A stretch of 64,000 nucleotides of DNA from Robiginitalea sp. (GTDB taxonomy: Bacteria; Bacteroidota; Bacteroidia; Flavobacteriales; Flavobacteriaceae): the NCBI GenBank assembly GCA_024638915.1, contig JAHEJJ010000001.1, forward strand, positions 1 through 64,000, read 5' to 3'. Position numbers and translations under genes: made by a program. The notes under the pieces were generated by a model. The model did no database searches, had not been told where the DNA came from, and worked only from the letters and a program-made list of their open reading frames with translations. Shown here one piece after another: positions 16,399 to 26,159 of this stretch. Every line of letters begins with the position of its first letter. Within the stretch, counting starts at the first letter, position 1.

Positions 16399-18033
16399 CT
16401 ATTTCTTTTTCTTATTAACGCCCAGGACCAATTGAATTCCTTTACCTGGAACGATATGAACGATTCCATCCATCGCACTGGCCCATATAAAATTAAAGGG
16501 TCCTCGGTATAGATTGCGCTGCGAAGTATAGTTTGCTGTAAGATATTTCTTGTCGCCCGGAAGGTTTTGCGTGCGGATGGCAGTATTGGCAATAGCCGAT
16601 ATGACAACAAGTTTTCTGTCGCTATGATCTTTTTTTTCTTTGACCACTTCTGCCTTGAGGTCGCTATAGTCCATGACTAAAGAATTAGATGAAGAAGCCT
16701 TGGAAGCTTCTACTCTAAGGTCGATCCTGGATAGCTTTCCGGAATGGATCTCCACACCTCCCATGGCCTTTGTTGTCTCGCTGAGGTGGGTCATATCCAT
16801 AGGTCCTATATGGGCACTAAGGGAAAATGCCTCCCGGTCGTACGGAACTTGTAAGTTGATTTGCATATCCGCAGCATCCTGCAGGCGAGCGGTCAGAGCG
16901 GCCTTAAAATGCTGGTTTTCTTCCTGCTGCTCTGGAAACGTGGTCAGTCCGGTAATCATACCGTTGATATCATTGATCATAATCGCTCCAGCTTCGGTCT
17001 TGCCCTCTCCCAGCTCGATATAGCTCACATTAACATCTTTTAATTGAATCGTATCGAGCCTTAGCGATACGGGGATGCCATCGATCATCCCTTTGAACAT
17101 AGGCTTTATGGAATCACGCGGCCGCGGCATGTTCTTATCCCGATGATCCTTGAACTCCAGGCCATCTACCACTAATTTTTGGGCAACAATATCCAGGTCG
17201 CTATAAAATCTACTCGATGATTCCAGTTGCATAATCGCGAGTTCTTTCAGGCTGACCTCCATCAGATCGGTTTGGAATCCAAGCTCCCTGCTGACATTCC
17301 TCCAGTCGGTATTGTATTTCATAGACAGGTCTTTCATGATCAGATTTTGATCTTCAAGACTGTAGTTCAGTTGTCCCAGCCCAACTCGAGTATTGTCGTT
17401 GAGGTCGAACCAGGCGCTATCGATTTCTACGGTTAGTGCGCCGAGTTCGAAGGGAATAAGATGATGCCAATACACAGAATCCGTAACGATCTCGTTGGCA
17501 AATACGCTGAGGCTGTTTAGCTGTCCTACGATTTGCCCGTTTTCTGGTTCTTTCAATACCACCGAGCCATCTTCGATTTTGAAACTTTTTAGTATGGCGC
17601 GCGACAGGATATCGCCAAACAAGGTCTGCATCCCTTTACCGCTCGTCTTTTTTTTGGGTTCTGAACTAAGAGTAACCTCAAAAGAAGGTTGTTCGAAGCT
17701 GATCTCGTCTATATTAAGTTTTTTATTAAGTGCAAGGTCTCCCCATACTACGCCCTTCAAATATGCATTTTTGACCGTTCCATTGATGACCGTCCCTTTT
17801 CCCACATTTAAGGGCACGATGCGAACTTGTTTTAAGGTTACCCCCTTAAAAAAACTCTGAATGTCGAGATCCTCATAAGTAATATCGTATGCCCGGTCGG
17901 GGTTTTGGTTGACCACTCTCTGTATCTTGCTTTCCACCCACCATTCTGCCCCTTTAAAAATAATAAGAATTAGCCCCAGGAATACCAGGAAGCCGATCAG
18001 AAACTTATTCCTTAATACTTGTTGAATACGCAC
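16399..18033 (-). CDS. AsmA/DUF748-like envelope protein
   Basis: 544 residues: one N-terminal membrane anchor (FLIGFLVFLGLILIIF, residues 12-27) and then a long periplasmic region of alternating strands without enzyme motifs. This is the pattern of AsmA-like, repeating beta-groove proteins that are thought to take part in lipid transport or envelope assembly. A basic KKKK tail closes the protein. The only in-frame start with the right distance to the anchor is a GTG at 18031-18033; an in-frame stop lies just upstream, so a non-ATG start seems real. It is divergent from the large MscS gene, with a second, much larger AsmA-like gene on the other side of it. Function by family only. Confidence 0.7.
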   Translation of the reverse strand: MRIQQVLRNKFLIGFLVFLGLILIIFKGAEWWVESKIQRVVNQNPDRAYDITYEDLDIQSFFKGVTLKQVRIVPLNVGKGTVINGTVKNAYLKGVVWGDLALNKKLNIDEISFEQPSFEVTLSSEPKKKTSGKGMQTLFGDILSRAILKSFKIEDGSVVLKEPENGQIVGQLNSLSVFANEIVTDSVYWHHLIPFELGALTVEIDSAWFDLNDNTRVGLGQLNYSLEDQNLIMKDLSMKYNTDWRNVSRELGFQTDLMEVSLKELAIMQLESSSRFYSDLDIVAQKLVVDGLEFKDHRDKNMPRPRDSIKPMFKGMIDGIPVSLRLDTIQLKDVNVSYIELGEGKTEAGAIMINDINGMITGLTTFPEQQEENQHFKAALTARLQDAADMQINLQVPYDREAFSLSAHIGPMDMTHLSETTKAMGGVEIHSGKLSRIDLRVEASKASSSNSLVMDYSDLKAEVVKEKKDHSDRKLVVISAIANTAIRTQNLPGDKKYLTANYTSQRNLYRGPFNFIWASAMDGIVHIVPGKGIQLVLGVNKKKK

Positions 18034-18266
18034 GACTAAAATTACATCATATTTCGTTTATGTAAGCAGGCTTTGTGCGTTTTGTCTTTATTTCTGATCC
18101 TTCCTTGGTTCTCATGATCTCAAAATCAAAAACACCAAATAGCTTCGATTTAGATTTACGGGACAGAATCGTTTCTGCTTTCTTTCTCCTCAATGGGTTT
18201 TTTTAGTTATTTTACCCTTCGAATGGGAATAGTTTATAATTAGCACAACGTTTGAAAAACAGAATT

Positions 18267-20735
18267 ATGAATACTAGTTCAATCTGGCTGCCCTGCAAGA
18301 CTAACCTTCGCATCTTGTTGATAATATCCCTTATTCCATTCATCTTAATTTCCCAGGGAGATCCTACAGAATCGGTCCAGGATACCACGGACCAGGACAG
18401 ACCCCAGGCTATTTCCGTGATCAATGTGGTCTCGCAGATGGAAGGCATCCTTCAGGAAATAGACGACGCGAGAAACCAGATCCGGCCACGGGAAAGCCTG
18501 GTCAGTATCGATTCGCTTTATCCTGACTATGAACAGCTTATAGAAGAACGACGGGTTTTTGCCCGCAATCTTCTCGACGCCAACCCTACCCGACAAGAGG
18601 TAGACAATATGATCCTGAAATGGCGCGGCTACCGCAGCTATCTTCGCAGCTGGCTTACCTCGATCAACACCTACCTTAACAGGAACAGTATCCTCGATGA
18701 GGAGATCGGCGCCCGTGAAATTATCTGGGACCTTACCTATGAGAACGCGGTACAAAAGGAAGCGCCACAACGTATCCTTGACAATATTGAAGAGATCAGA
18801 GGTGAAATCTCCGAAACCCGCTCTGAGATCGGGACCCAAAACACCCGTTTTTTACAACTCGAATCGAAGATCAATGATCAGATCGCTGTGGTGAACGACG
18901 TGATTGGCGAATTGGAAGTCATGCGGGAATCCGACATTTTCAACCTGTTTTATTTAAGAGGCAAACCGCTTTGGAAGGCGCAGGAACCCGGCGAGGCACC
19001 GCAAAAAGAAAGGTCATATGGCGTGGAGACCATTTCGGAAAATGTGGCCGCGATAAAAGAATTACTGCGTTCCTCCGAAAACAAGCTTTATTTATACCTG
19101 CTGCTGGTCCTGATTATGACAGGGATGGTATTGCTGGTCCGCAGAGCCTATATCAGGGTTGAATATCAGGCCACATCAACAAGTATCGGGTTCACCCGCG
19201 ATGTGTTGGTTAAAAAACCATATTTGATTATTTTCTTTGCCTCGGTGCTGGTATTCAAGCTTCTTTTTTCTGGCGCACCAAAACTATTTGAGGATAGTAT
19301 GTTACTATTGCTTTTAGCTTCGGCTTCACTTATAATAGGACCCTTTATCCATAAAAAGTTCAGGTTTGTACCATATTGGATCATGCTGATGGTGTTTATT
19401 CATAGTCTCAGGCCCTATTTAGGAATATCGGTCACGCAGTACCGGTTGTATATACTGTTTGAAGCCTTCTTGCTGATAGGCCTGCTGGTTTATTATGTAT
19501 ATCCTTATCAAATTACCCGTCAAATCTCTTTTGGAAGGATAAGCCGGTTATTGCTCAGGCTAACTCCGGTGCTCTTTGTTATCATTTTGGTGGCGATCCT
19601 CGCCAATCTCCTGGGATATACCAACCTGGCTGTTTTTGCTTTAAAAGTGGCATCGCAGGGCACCGATATGAGCCTTACCTTCTTTGCGCTAGTACTGGTT
19701 GCAGACGGACTTGTTATTGGTCTTATTCACGACCGTTTCAGCAGGAAACCGACGGTGGATCCCAAGCAAAAAATGTTCCTGGAAACCAAGGTAAACCGAA
19801 TTATTCGCCTGGTAACCGGATTGCTCTGGATTTATTATTTCCTGTTGCTGGTAGATCTGTATCGACCTATTTATGAGACCGTAGATCAATTTTTATCGGT
19901 ACCGTATCAGGTAGGGTCGATAACTTTCACGTTGGGAATGCTTGTCACCTTTATAGGCATTCTTGCTATTTCATTTGCTATCACCAGCCTGATCTCATTC
20001 CTGTTCGATGGTAAAGAGGTGCGATTGAATATCATCAGCCTCCCTAAGGGTATTCCAAGCGCTATTTCCCTGGTGGTCCGCTATTTTATACTGGCAGTCG
20101 GTTTTGTGCTCGCGCTTTCCTCTTTGGGGATAGAGCTGAGTAAATTCAACCTCATGGCCGGGGCCCTGGGCCTGGGCATCGGTTTTGGACTGCAGACCGT
20201 GGTATCGAACTTCATCTCGGGGATTATCCTGGTTTTTGAAAGGCCTATTCTACCTGGCGACGTAGTGGAAGTAAATAATTTGCTGGGCACCGTAAATAAA
20301 ATTGGGGTCCGCGCTTCCCGGATCAGTACTTTTGATGGTTCCGAAGTGGTGGTTCCCAACAACAACCTGATTTCGAACGACCTTATCAATTGGACCCTAT
20401 CCAATAATATACGCAGAATAGAAATCCTGGTGGGAACCAGCTATAAATCTGACCCGAATTTGGTATTGCAAGCCATGCAGGAGGTTACCGCCGATCATCC
20501 ATTAGTGCTTAAGTATCCTGCGCCATTGGCCTTGTTCCTTGAATTCGGTGAGAGCTCGCTGAACTTTCGTTTGCTTTTCTGGATCAATGTGCAAAATGTC
20601 CTGAGCGCACGAAGCGAAGTGTCTATCGCTATCTATAACCGTTTTAAAGAGCTGGGGATAAAAATACCTTATCCACAACGGGTCGTGCACTTGCCAGAAG
20701 CAGATCCGGATAATGTGCATTCTCAGGACGAATAG
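18267..20735 (+). CDS. Large MscS-family mechanosensitive channel
   Basis: About 822 residues from ATG 18267 (a TTG at 18252 is in frame but weaker). An export signal or first helix is at residues 11-28. A predicted coiled-coil periplasmic region with many Glu, Arg and Ile follows up to about 270, then about ten membrane segments. The MscS core is at about 590-800: the pore helix AGALGLGIGFGLQTVVSNFI, then ILVFERPILPGDVVEV and the VVVPNNNLISN beta-domain motif. The plan matches the MscK/YbiO-type large channels with an extra periplasmic domain. These channels release solutes on osmotic downshock. Neighbours on both sides are AsmA-like proteins, which suggests an envelope-maintenance locus. 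Confidence 0.9.
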   Translation: MNTSSIWLPCKTNLRILLIISLIPFILISQGDPTESVQDTTDQDRPQAISVINVVSQMEGILQEIDDARNQIRPRESLVSIDSLYPDYEQLIEERRVFARNLLDANPTRQEVDNMILKWRGYRSYLRSWLTSINTYLNRNSILDEEIGAREIIWDLTYENAVQKEAPQRILDNIEEIRGEISETRSEIGTQNTRFLQLESKINDQIAVVNDVIGELEVMRESDIFNLFYLRGKPLWKAQEPGEAPQKERSYGVETISENVAAIKELLRSSENKLYLYLLLVLIMTGMVLLVRRAYIRVEYQATSTSIGFTRDVLVKKPYLIIFFASVLVFKLLFSGAPKLFEDSMLLLLLASASLIIGPFIHKKFRFVPYWIMLMVFIHSLRPYLGISVTQYRLYILFEAFLLIGLLVYYVYPYQITRQISFGRISRLLLRLTPVLFVIILVAILANLLGYTNLAVFALKVASQGTDMSLTFFALVLVADGLVIGLIHDRFSRKPTVDPKQKMFLETKVNRIIRLVTGLLWIYYFLLLVDLYRPIYETVDQFLSVPYQVGSITFTLGMLVTFIGILAISFAITSLISFLFDGKEVRLNIISLPKGIPSAISLVVRYFILAVGFVLALSSLGIELSKFNLMAGALGLGIGFGLQTVVSNFISGIILVFERPILPGDVVEVNNLLGTVNKIGVRASRISTFDGSEVVVPNNNLISNDLINWTLSNNIRRIEILVGTSYKSDPNLVLQAMQEVTADHPLVLKYPAPLALFLEFGESSLNFRLLFWINVQNVLSARSEVSIAIYNRFKELGIKIPYPQRVVHLPEADPDNVHSQDE

Positions 20736-20909
20736 ATTTTTTGTTCGGGACTCTGGCAGACATTAAGTGTGGCTATGGCCAGCTGTGACACCGGTTTGTT
20801 GACCTTTCAATCCCGAAAAATCATTATTTTTACATCATCCAGCGGAGACCTGGTACAGGGAAACTCAAACCATTGCTAGTTGAAGAAAAAAGTATCATTT
20901 CTGGGAAAG

Positions 20910-23900
20910 ATGGCTTTGAGGAAAAGACTCTCTAAAGTTGCAGCTGGTATTTTCCTGTTGCTGTTGTTGTGCTACCTGGGCACCCAGTATTATTTTTCCA
21001 CCCAGAAAAATAAAATAGCCGCCCTGGTGATCAATGTGCTAGACGAACAGTATAGCGGGCATATTGAATTCGATGCTGTTTCCCTTGACGACTGGGTTGG
21101 TTTCAGCGCTCCGTACGTCTCTATAGAAAACCTGGTGGTCACCGACACGGCCACCACCAATCATCTGCGCCTTAGTGTGGCAGAACTCCGATTAAAACTT
21201 TCGATCAAGGACCTGCTCGGGGGTTTGATCCAGGTAAAATCGGCCACCTTGAAGGACGGCGAGATCTTAATGGATAATTATACGCCCCTGACCCGTGAGG
21301 AGACCCTCGAACTGCCCCCTATTCTCGATTCACTTGAGGTGAAAAAGAAACTGGCCAATAGACTCCTTGAGAAGAAGACCCGTCTTGATCTAGTTGATCT
21401 GAATGTTCAAATCCGCCATCATGTAAAAAACAAGCTGTTTGAGTTTTATATCAATGAGATCAGCTCCGAGATTCAATTCGAGAGCGAAACCATCAGGACA
21501 AAGACCTCGCTCGACATAAATATAGAATCCCTCGGCTTCAACCTCGAAAAAGGAAGCTTTATAAATGGCGCACATACTACCGGTACATTCCTTTCTGATT
21601 TTGATCTGGGCGAGCGGCAATTGAGCATAGCCCCGTTCGAGCTGGAAATCGATGAGCAGGATTTTAAAACACAGGCCGAGATCAATTTTAAAGGGACCGG
21701 AACATTCGATATCGTTCTCGAGAATGAACAAACACAGTTTATACCGACCATCGGACTTTTAACGGCCCCAATTCAGGAAAAACTTTCGATCATACAAATA
21801 GATGACCCAATCTATACCCAAACAAAATTGAACGGGACCTTTGTATATAAAGGGAATCCCAAAGTTGAGGTAAATTTTCGCACCGAAGGGAATTCAGCGG
21901 TATTCCATGGTGATAAAAAACTATCGGACTTGTCGTTCTCCGGGAGATTCATCAACCGGATCTATGATGACGAAATAGCCGAAGGGGAGAACAAGAAAAA
22001 CATAAGGATAACATTACCAGAACTCAATGGGAAATACAAAGACATCGGGTTTGCTATCTCCGATGTACTGATGTTGAACAGCCCGGATGCTGAAAATGTC
22101 TTGAAGGCTAAAATCCTCGCTAAGGGATCGCCTGAAGACCTTAATAATTTTCGCGAAAATCAACATTGGAGTTTTGAGGGTGGCAGCTTTGATCTCGATA
22201 CGGAGATCAGCGGAGAGGGAACAGATATGGCCAGTCTGGTATCGGCCTCCAATGGACGCTTCGCGCTTCGCAATACGCGGATTATAAACAATGACAATCA
22301 GGTGGCTCTACCGGTCACCACCCTCTTGTTATCCCTGAAAAAGAACCTAGCCAAACTGGAGGAATTAGATGTTCCCCTGAATAAACGAGACCGCTTTATG
22401 CTGAGCGCAGATTTTGAGAACTTTTCTGCATTGTTTAACACAGAGGCCAAACAAAAGCTGCATTCCAAATTCCGTATCCACTCAGAAAACCTGGTCTGGG
22501 ACGACTTTATCCGCCTTTTCGATATTGCCCAATCGGGTCATAAGACCAAAAAGCCCGAACTGGTGCTTCAAGACGTTCTGAAAGACGTATATGGTAAATA
22601 TGATCCTTCAATCGATATTTCGTTAGCCACTGTACAATTCGGGCCTTTTGCACTGAACAATTTTAATACTGGTATACATTTCGATAATGAAAATTCTCTT
22701 CGTTTGGATAGGACCTCCTTTGGTCTCAAGGGTGGGAAAATGAACCTCAAAGGAAACCTAAACCTCAAAGATCAGGACCAAATAATTCTAAACGCAGAGC
22801 TAAAAGGCCGGGCAGACGTGGAAATACTCAATGATGTCTTTGATGAAGACCAGTTAATCCTTAAAGGCGGCAAGTTTTCAGTAGAGGCCAGTATAAATGG
22901 AGACCTTTTACAGATGGATCGCATTTTGAGGACCTCTTACAGTGCGCTAAAAGTGAATGATACCAGGATCACCTACATACCCGAGGATATAAAATTTCCG
23001 GTTAAAACGCTCGATCTGGTGCTCAACAGGGATCATGCGGAGCTCAATGCCCTTACCCTGAGGTTGGGCAGGGAGGATGAAGTGACCTTTTCAGGGGAGA
23101 TAAAAAATCTTTCTGCCCTTTTATTCAGAAGTATAAATCTGCCGGTCAGCTCGGAATTGAATATCAGTTCAGAGAAACTCATATGGGAAAATTATATCGA
23201 TATTTTTGGTGAAGGGCCGGCTGAGTCTACAACAACGACCAGGGATCTGGAAGAAATAATTGAAGCCGAGCGCAAGTTCAAATCTAGCCTCAGAGAAATC
23301 TACGGCTCCCTCAATCCCCGAATCACGGCCGATATAGGAGAATTCAGATATAAGGACATGGACGGCTTCCATCAGTTTCATACCGGGATCTCGTTTAAGG
23401 ACAAAAATACAATGAGACTGGAAGAGACCAGTTTTCTTTATGATAAGGAGACGACGGTGAGTATGACGGCCGAAATAGATATCGCTGATAAGCGGGATAC
23501 TTATGTGGAGTTATCACTGCAGGCTTCCGGAAACCCAGAGGAGCTGAACGATGTGTTCAACAACGACACCTTTTTCTTTACCGAAGGAGAATTTGAAGTT
23601 GAAGCTGAGGTAGCTGGTAATATCGGGGTACTTGATTCATTGGTGGCACGTTCGAGTACGGATTTAAGAGTGAGAAACACCTTTATACTTCATCAGCCGA
23701 GCCAGGTCCGTATTCCCCTAACCGAACTGGAGGTGGCAATGCATGATAATACGGCAGAATTAAAATCGTTTGTTCTTGAATTGCATTCCGGGGACCGGAT
23801 TAGCTTGACGGGGGAAGTCGGACATATTTCAGATCTTATATTCGACCTGCCACCGGATGAATCGAAAGCTTATTCTGAGGTCAGTATATATTCCGAAAAA

Positions 23901-24923
23901 ATTATTTTCGAGGAATTCCAGGACTTGTTTTCGATCGCCCAGCAGGATACCACTGTGGTGACTGAGGTGGAGGAGAAGCCAGAAACGGCGATTAAACCCA
24001 CCATAAGGGATGTATATAATAAATTCAGGCCCAGTATGACAGCGACCATCGAAGAGTTCGAACTCAACGGCCTAATTGTGAGTGACCTAAAAACAGGCTT
24101 TTATTTCGAGGACCAGAACAAGCTTTACCTCGAGGAAAGCGGTTTTGATTTTTACGATGGCAGCGTAAGCCTCGACGCACATCTCGATATCTCCGAGCCC
24201 GGAAAAACGTTCTTTTCTTTCGGTTTTGACACCGAGAAGATCGATTTGGAGAAATTGCTCAAGGCCTTTGATTATTTCGATATGGCATCACTTCGCTCCG
24301 CAAAAAGGATCGGGGGGATCATAAGTCTCAATACCGCAATAGAAGGCGAGGTTGACGATGAAGGTGAAATAATTTCAGGGAGCCTGAAAGGCAGTATAAA
24401 ATTTGATCTTGAGGAAGCCCAGGTATCAGGATTTGAACCCATGATCAATGCGGGGAGTAAAATCTTTAAAAAAGAGCGGGTGGAGGATATCCGATTCAAA
24501 CCGATTAGAAACACCCTGGTCATTTCAGATAATACCCTCGAGATCCCGCTGATGGAAATCCAGTCCTCGGCCTTTGGATTGTTTATAATCGGTCACCTTG
24601 GGTTTGCTGATGTACCGACCAATATTTGGGTAGGTTTCCCGCTGGACAACCTTAAGACCCGAGATGTGAGGAACATACCCAAAAAAAAGGGCTATATCGC
24701 CTCGGGAAAGAAGGTTTATGTTGAGGCCAAGAGCGATGAAAAAAAGGGGATGAAGTATGTGCTTCACCTTACCCCTAAAAAGTACTACAAGGAGCGAGAC
24801 ATGCTCGATGTGTACCGAAGCGAGATCAGGGAGGATCGAATAAATATCCGGAAATATAAAAGAGACGCCAAAAAAGCCGTGCGCGATGCCAAAAAGGAAG
24901 AAGACGCTCAAGACAAGTCCTAG
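20910..24923 (+). CDS. Giant AsmA/TamB-like periplasmic protein with internal repeats
   Basis: 1337 residues from ATG 20910 (a TTG at 20880 is also in frame). A single N-terminal anchor (GIFLLLLLCYLGTQYYF) is followed by one very long periplasmic beta-rich rod ending in a highly charged Lys/Glu tail. Three successive units of roughly 230-240 residues each begin with a short S-E-K/N-[LI]-[IV]-[WF]-[DE] motif (SENLVWDDF, SSEKLIWENY, YSEKIIFEEF) and continue with a [DE][IV]Y segment. In the three units this runs DVYGKYDPSIDI, EIYGSLNPRITADI and DVYNKFRPSMTATI, and each is closed by a TGxxFxxxNxxxLxxxxF signature. AsmA/TamB relatives form hydrophobic grooves that carry phospholipids between membranes; that role is inferred. 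Translated 175 bases after the MscS gene on the same strand, possibly the same transcript. Confidence 0.78.
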   Translation: MALRKRLSKVAAGIFLLLLLCYLGTQYYFSTQKNKIAALVINVLDEQYSGHIEFDAVSLDDWVGFSAPYVSIENLVVTDTATTNHLRLSVAELRLKLSIKDLLGGLIQVKSATLKDGEILMDNYTPLTREETLELPPILDSLEVKKKLANRLLEKKTRLDLVDLNVQIRHHVKNKLFEFYINEISSEIQFESETIRTKTSLDINIESLGFNLEKGSFINGAHTTGTFLSDFDLGERQLSIAPFELEIDEQDFKTQAEINFKGTGTFDIVLENEQTQFIPTIGLLTAPIQEKLSIIQIDDPIYTQTKLNGTFVYKGNPKVEVNFRTEGNSAVFHGDKKLSDLSFSGRFINRIYDDEIAEGENKKNIRITLPELNGKYKDIGFAISDVLMLNSPDAENVLKAKILAKGSPEDLNNFRENQHWSFEGGSFDLDTEISGEGTDMASLVSASNGRFALRNTRIINNDNQVALPVTTLLLSLKKNLAKLEELDVPLNKRDRFMLSADFENFSALFNTEAKQKLHSKFRIHSENLVWDDFIRLFDIAQSGHKTKKPELVLQDVLKDVYGKYDPSIDISLATVQFGPFALNNFNTGIHFDNENSLRLDRTSFGLKGGKMNLKGNLNLKDQDQIILNAELKGRADVEILNDVFDEDQLILKGGKFSVEASINGDLLQMDRILRTSYSALKVNDTRITYIPEDIKFPVKTLDLVLNRDHAELNALTLRLGREDEVTFSGEIKNLSALLFRSINLPVSSELNISSEKLIWENYIDIFGEGPAESTTTTRDLEEIIEAERKFKSSLREIYGSLNPRITADIGEFRYKDMDGFHQFHTGISFKDKNTMRLEETSFLYDKETTVSMTAEIDIADKRDTYVELSLQASGNPEELNDVFNNDTFFFTEGEFEVEAEVAGNIGVLDSLVARSSTDLRVRNTFILHQPSQVRIPLTELEVAMHDNTAELKSFVLELHSGDRISLTGEVGHISDLIFDLPPDESKAYSEVSIYSEKIIFEEFQDLFSIAQQDTTVVTEVEEKPETAIKPTIRDVYNKFRPSMTATIEEFELNGLIVSDLKTGFYFEDQNKLYLEESGFDFYDGSVSLDAHLDISEPGKTFFSFGFDTEKIDLEKLLKAFDYFDMASLRSAKRIGGIISLNTAIEGEVDDEGEIISGSLKGSIKFDLEEAQVSGFEPMINAGSKIFKKERVEDIRFKPIRNTLVISDNTLEIPLMEIQSSAFGLFIIGHLGFADVPTNIWVGFPLDNLKTRDVRNIPKKKGYIASGKKVYVEAKSDEKKGMKYVLHLTPKKYYKERDMLDVYRSEIREDRINIRKYKRDAKKAVRDAKKEEDAQDKS

Positions 24924-25053
24924 CATAATTCTTTCCTGCCTGGACCTTTCAGGAAAGGGCAGTCAGGATAAATCCAATTTAAAATAGGCCTGAATTATAT
25001 TGATATCTGAAGAGGCTTATTTTGCACTTTAAACCATTGATAAATTATTGATC

Positions 25054-25593
25054 ATGAGAAATAACTCCCTCGCTGTATTTGCTTTTCTACTGATGACGTT
25101 TTCGTTGTTTGGACAAACCGAAAAAGTCCCTAAAACAGCTTTTACCCAAATGTATTTGTCGGTTTGGCAAACCGCCGCTGAACATTGCCTGGAAGTGGCC
25201 CGGGCGATGCCGGACTCCTTGTATGGATACCAGCCTACCGAAGTCAGCAAGACCTTCGGGGAGCAGATGGTCCATATCGGCTATACGGCAGAGTTGCTCA
25301 CCAAACGCTATGTGCAGGGCATGGAGGTAAAACCAAATACACCGGATGCTGCTAAGATGACCAAGGCAGAAATTATAGAATTATTGGAAGAGGGCTTTGC
25401 CTATGTAACTGAAGTGATCTACAGCATTGACCAGGCAAAATTGGATGAGACCTGCGTGATGTACCACAGCGGGAACAGGGTGAGCAGGGCTTTTGCATTT
25501 TTCTATGTGCAGGACCATATGAATAACCATAGGGCTAAAGCCAACTTGTATATACGCATGAATAATATCGAACCGCCTGAATATACCTGGTAG
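25054..25593 (+). CDS. Exported DinB-like superfamily protein
   Basis: 179 residues from ATG 25054; the frame is open one TTG earlier. A signal peptide (FAFLLMTFSLFGQ) leads into a four-helix DinB/YfiT-like domain. The three metal-ligand positions expected of the family are seen as GEQMVHIGYT near residue 72 and DHMNNHRAKANLYIR near the C-terminus (two His), followed by the usual NNIEPPEY ending. Most family members are cytosolic thiol transferases or of unknown function; an exported form is common in Bacteroidota. Its substrate cannot be inferred. Convergent with the 25617 gene. Confidence 0.82.
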   Translation: MRNNSLAVFAFLLMTFSLFGQTEKVPKTAFTQMYLSVWQTAAEHCLEVARAMPDSLYGYQPTEVSKTFGEQMVHIGYTAELLTKRYVQGMEVKPNTPDAAKMTKAEIIELLEEGFAYVTEVIYSIDQAKLDETCVMYHSGNRVSRAFAFFYVQDHMNNHRAKANLYIRMNNIEPPEYTW

Positions 25594-25616
25594 GTTTTAA
25601 TCCGGAGTGCGTTGCC

Positions 25617-26123
25617 CTAATTTTTTATGGGCATTTCGATTAAGGCGTCCTTAAAAGCTGCCAGTTTTTCTGAATCCCCGTTTATTCTATAGTGTTCGGA
25701 TTTCTTACCGAGGGCTGTTAACCCTCCTACCACAGATCCAAGCATTAATCCAACGGTTCCATAGATTAAGGCATCGTCACCTCGTGAATCAGACCCGAAT
25801 GTAGAACCACCTTGTTCCTGAAGGAGCCCAAAGATGCCGCCTGCCGCGGCTCCTGCCACGGCGCCCATGCCGATGTTGTGGCCAACGGATCTCCGGGTTC
25901 TTATACGATCGATTTGTGAGAGATCAATAATAAATTCCTCTTTCTTTCGTAAGACAACTACACTACTGTCGGTAACAGAGTAGAGCTGGCCTTTAGCGAA
26001 TTTGACATTTTCAAAATCGAAGACACGAACAAATATGTTTCGGGAAGCCAAGTCGGTCTGGGCCTGGAGGGGTGTAAACATCATTAAAAAAGAAATCGTG
26101 ATGATAATTTTTTTTGGCGACAT
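25617..26123 (-). CDS. Exported glycine-zipper protein of unknown function
   Basis: 168 residues. An N-terminal signal (IIITISFLMMFTPLQAQ) is followed by a small strand-rich domain (VRVFDFENVKFAKGQLYSV, then DSSVVVLRKKEEFIIDLSQI). Two hydrophobic Gly/Ala-rich segments come next, GMGAVAGAAAGGIFGLL and GTVGLMLGSVVGGLTAL, which are glycine-zipper-like membrane helices, and a short polar tail ends the protein. No enzyme motif is seen. The helices suggest membrane association of an otherwise periplasmic protein. It lies 36 bases upstream of the cyclase-family stop and could be read from the same transcript. Confidence 0.65.
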   Translation of the reverse strand: MSPKKIIITISFLMMFTPLQAQTDLASRNIFVRVFDFENVKFAKGQLYSVTDSSVVVLRKKEEFIIDLSQIDRIRTRRSVGHNIGMGAVAGAAAGGIFGLLQEQGGSTFGSDSRGDDALIYGTVGLMLGSVVGGLTALGKKSEHYRINGDSEKLAAFKDALIEMPIKN

Positions 26124-26159
26124 AATTTTTGAAGTAAATTAATCTTTATCCAAACATAC

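Noticed and set aside
20080-20404. Minus-strand frame inside the MscS gene
   Set aside because: Shadow of the highly conserved pore region of the plus-strand gene.
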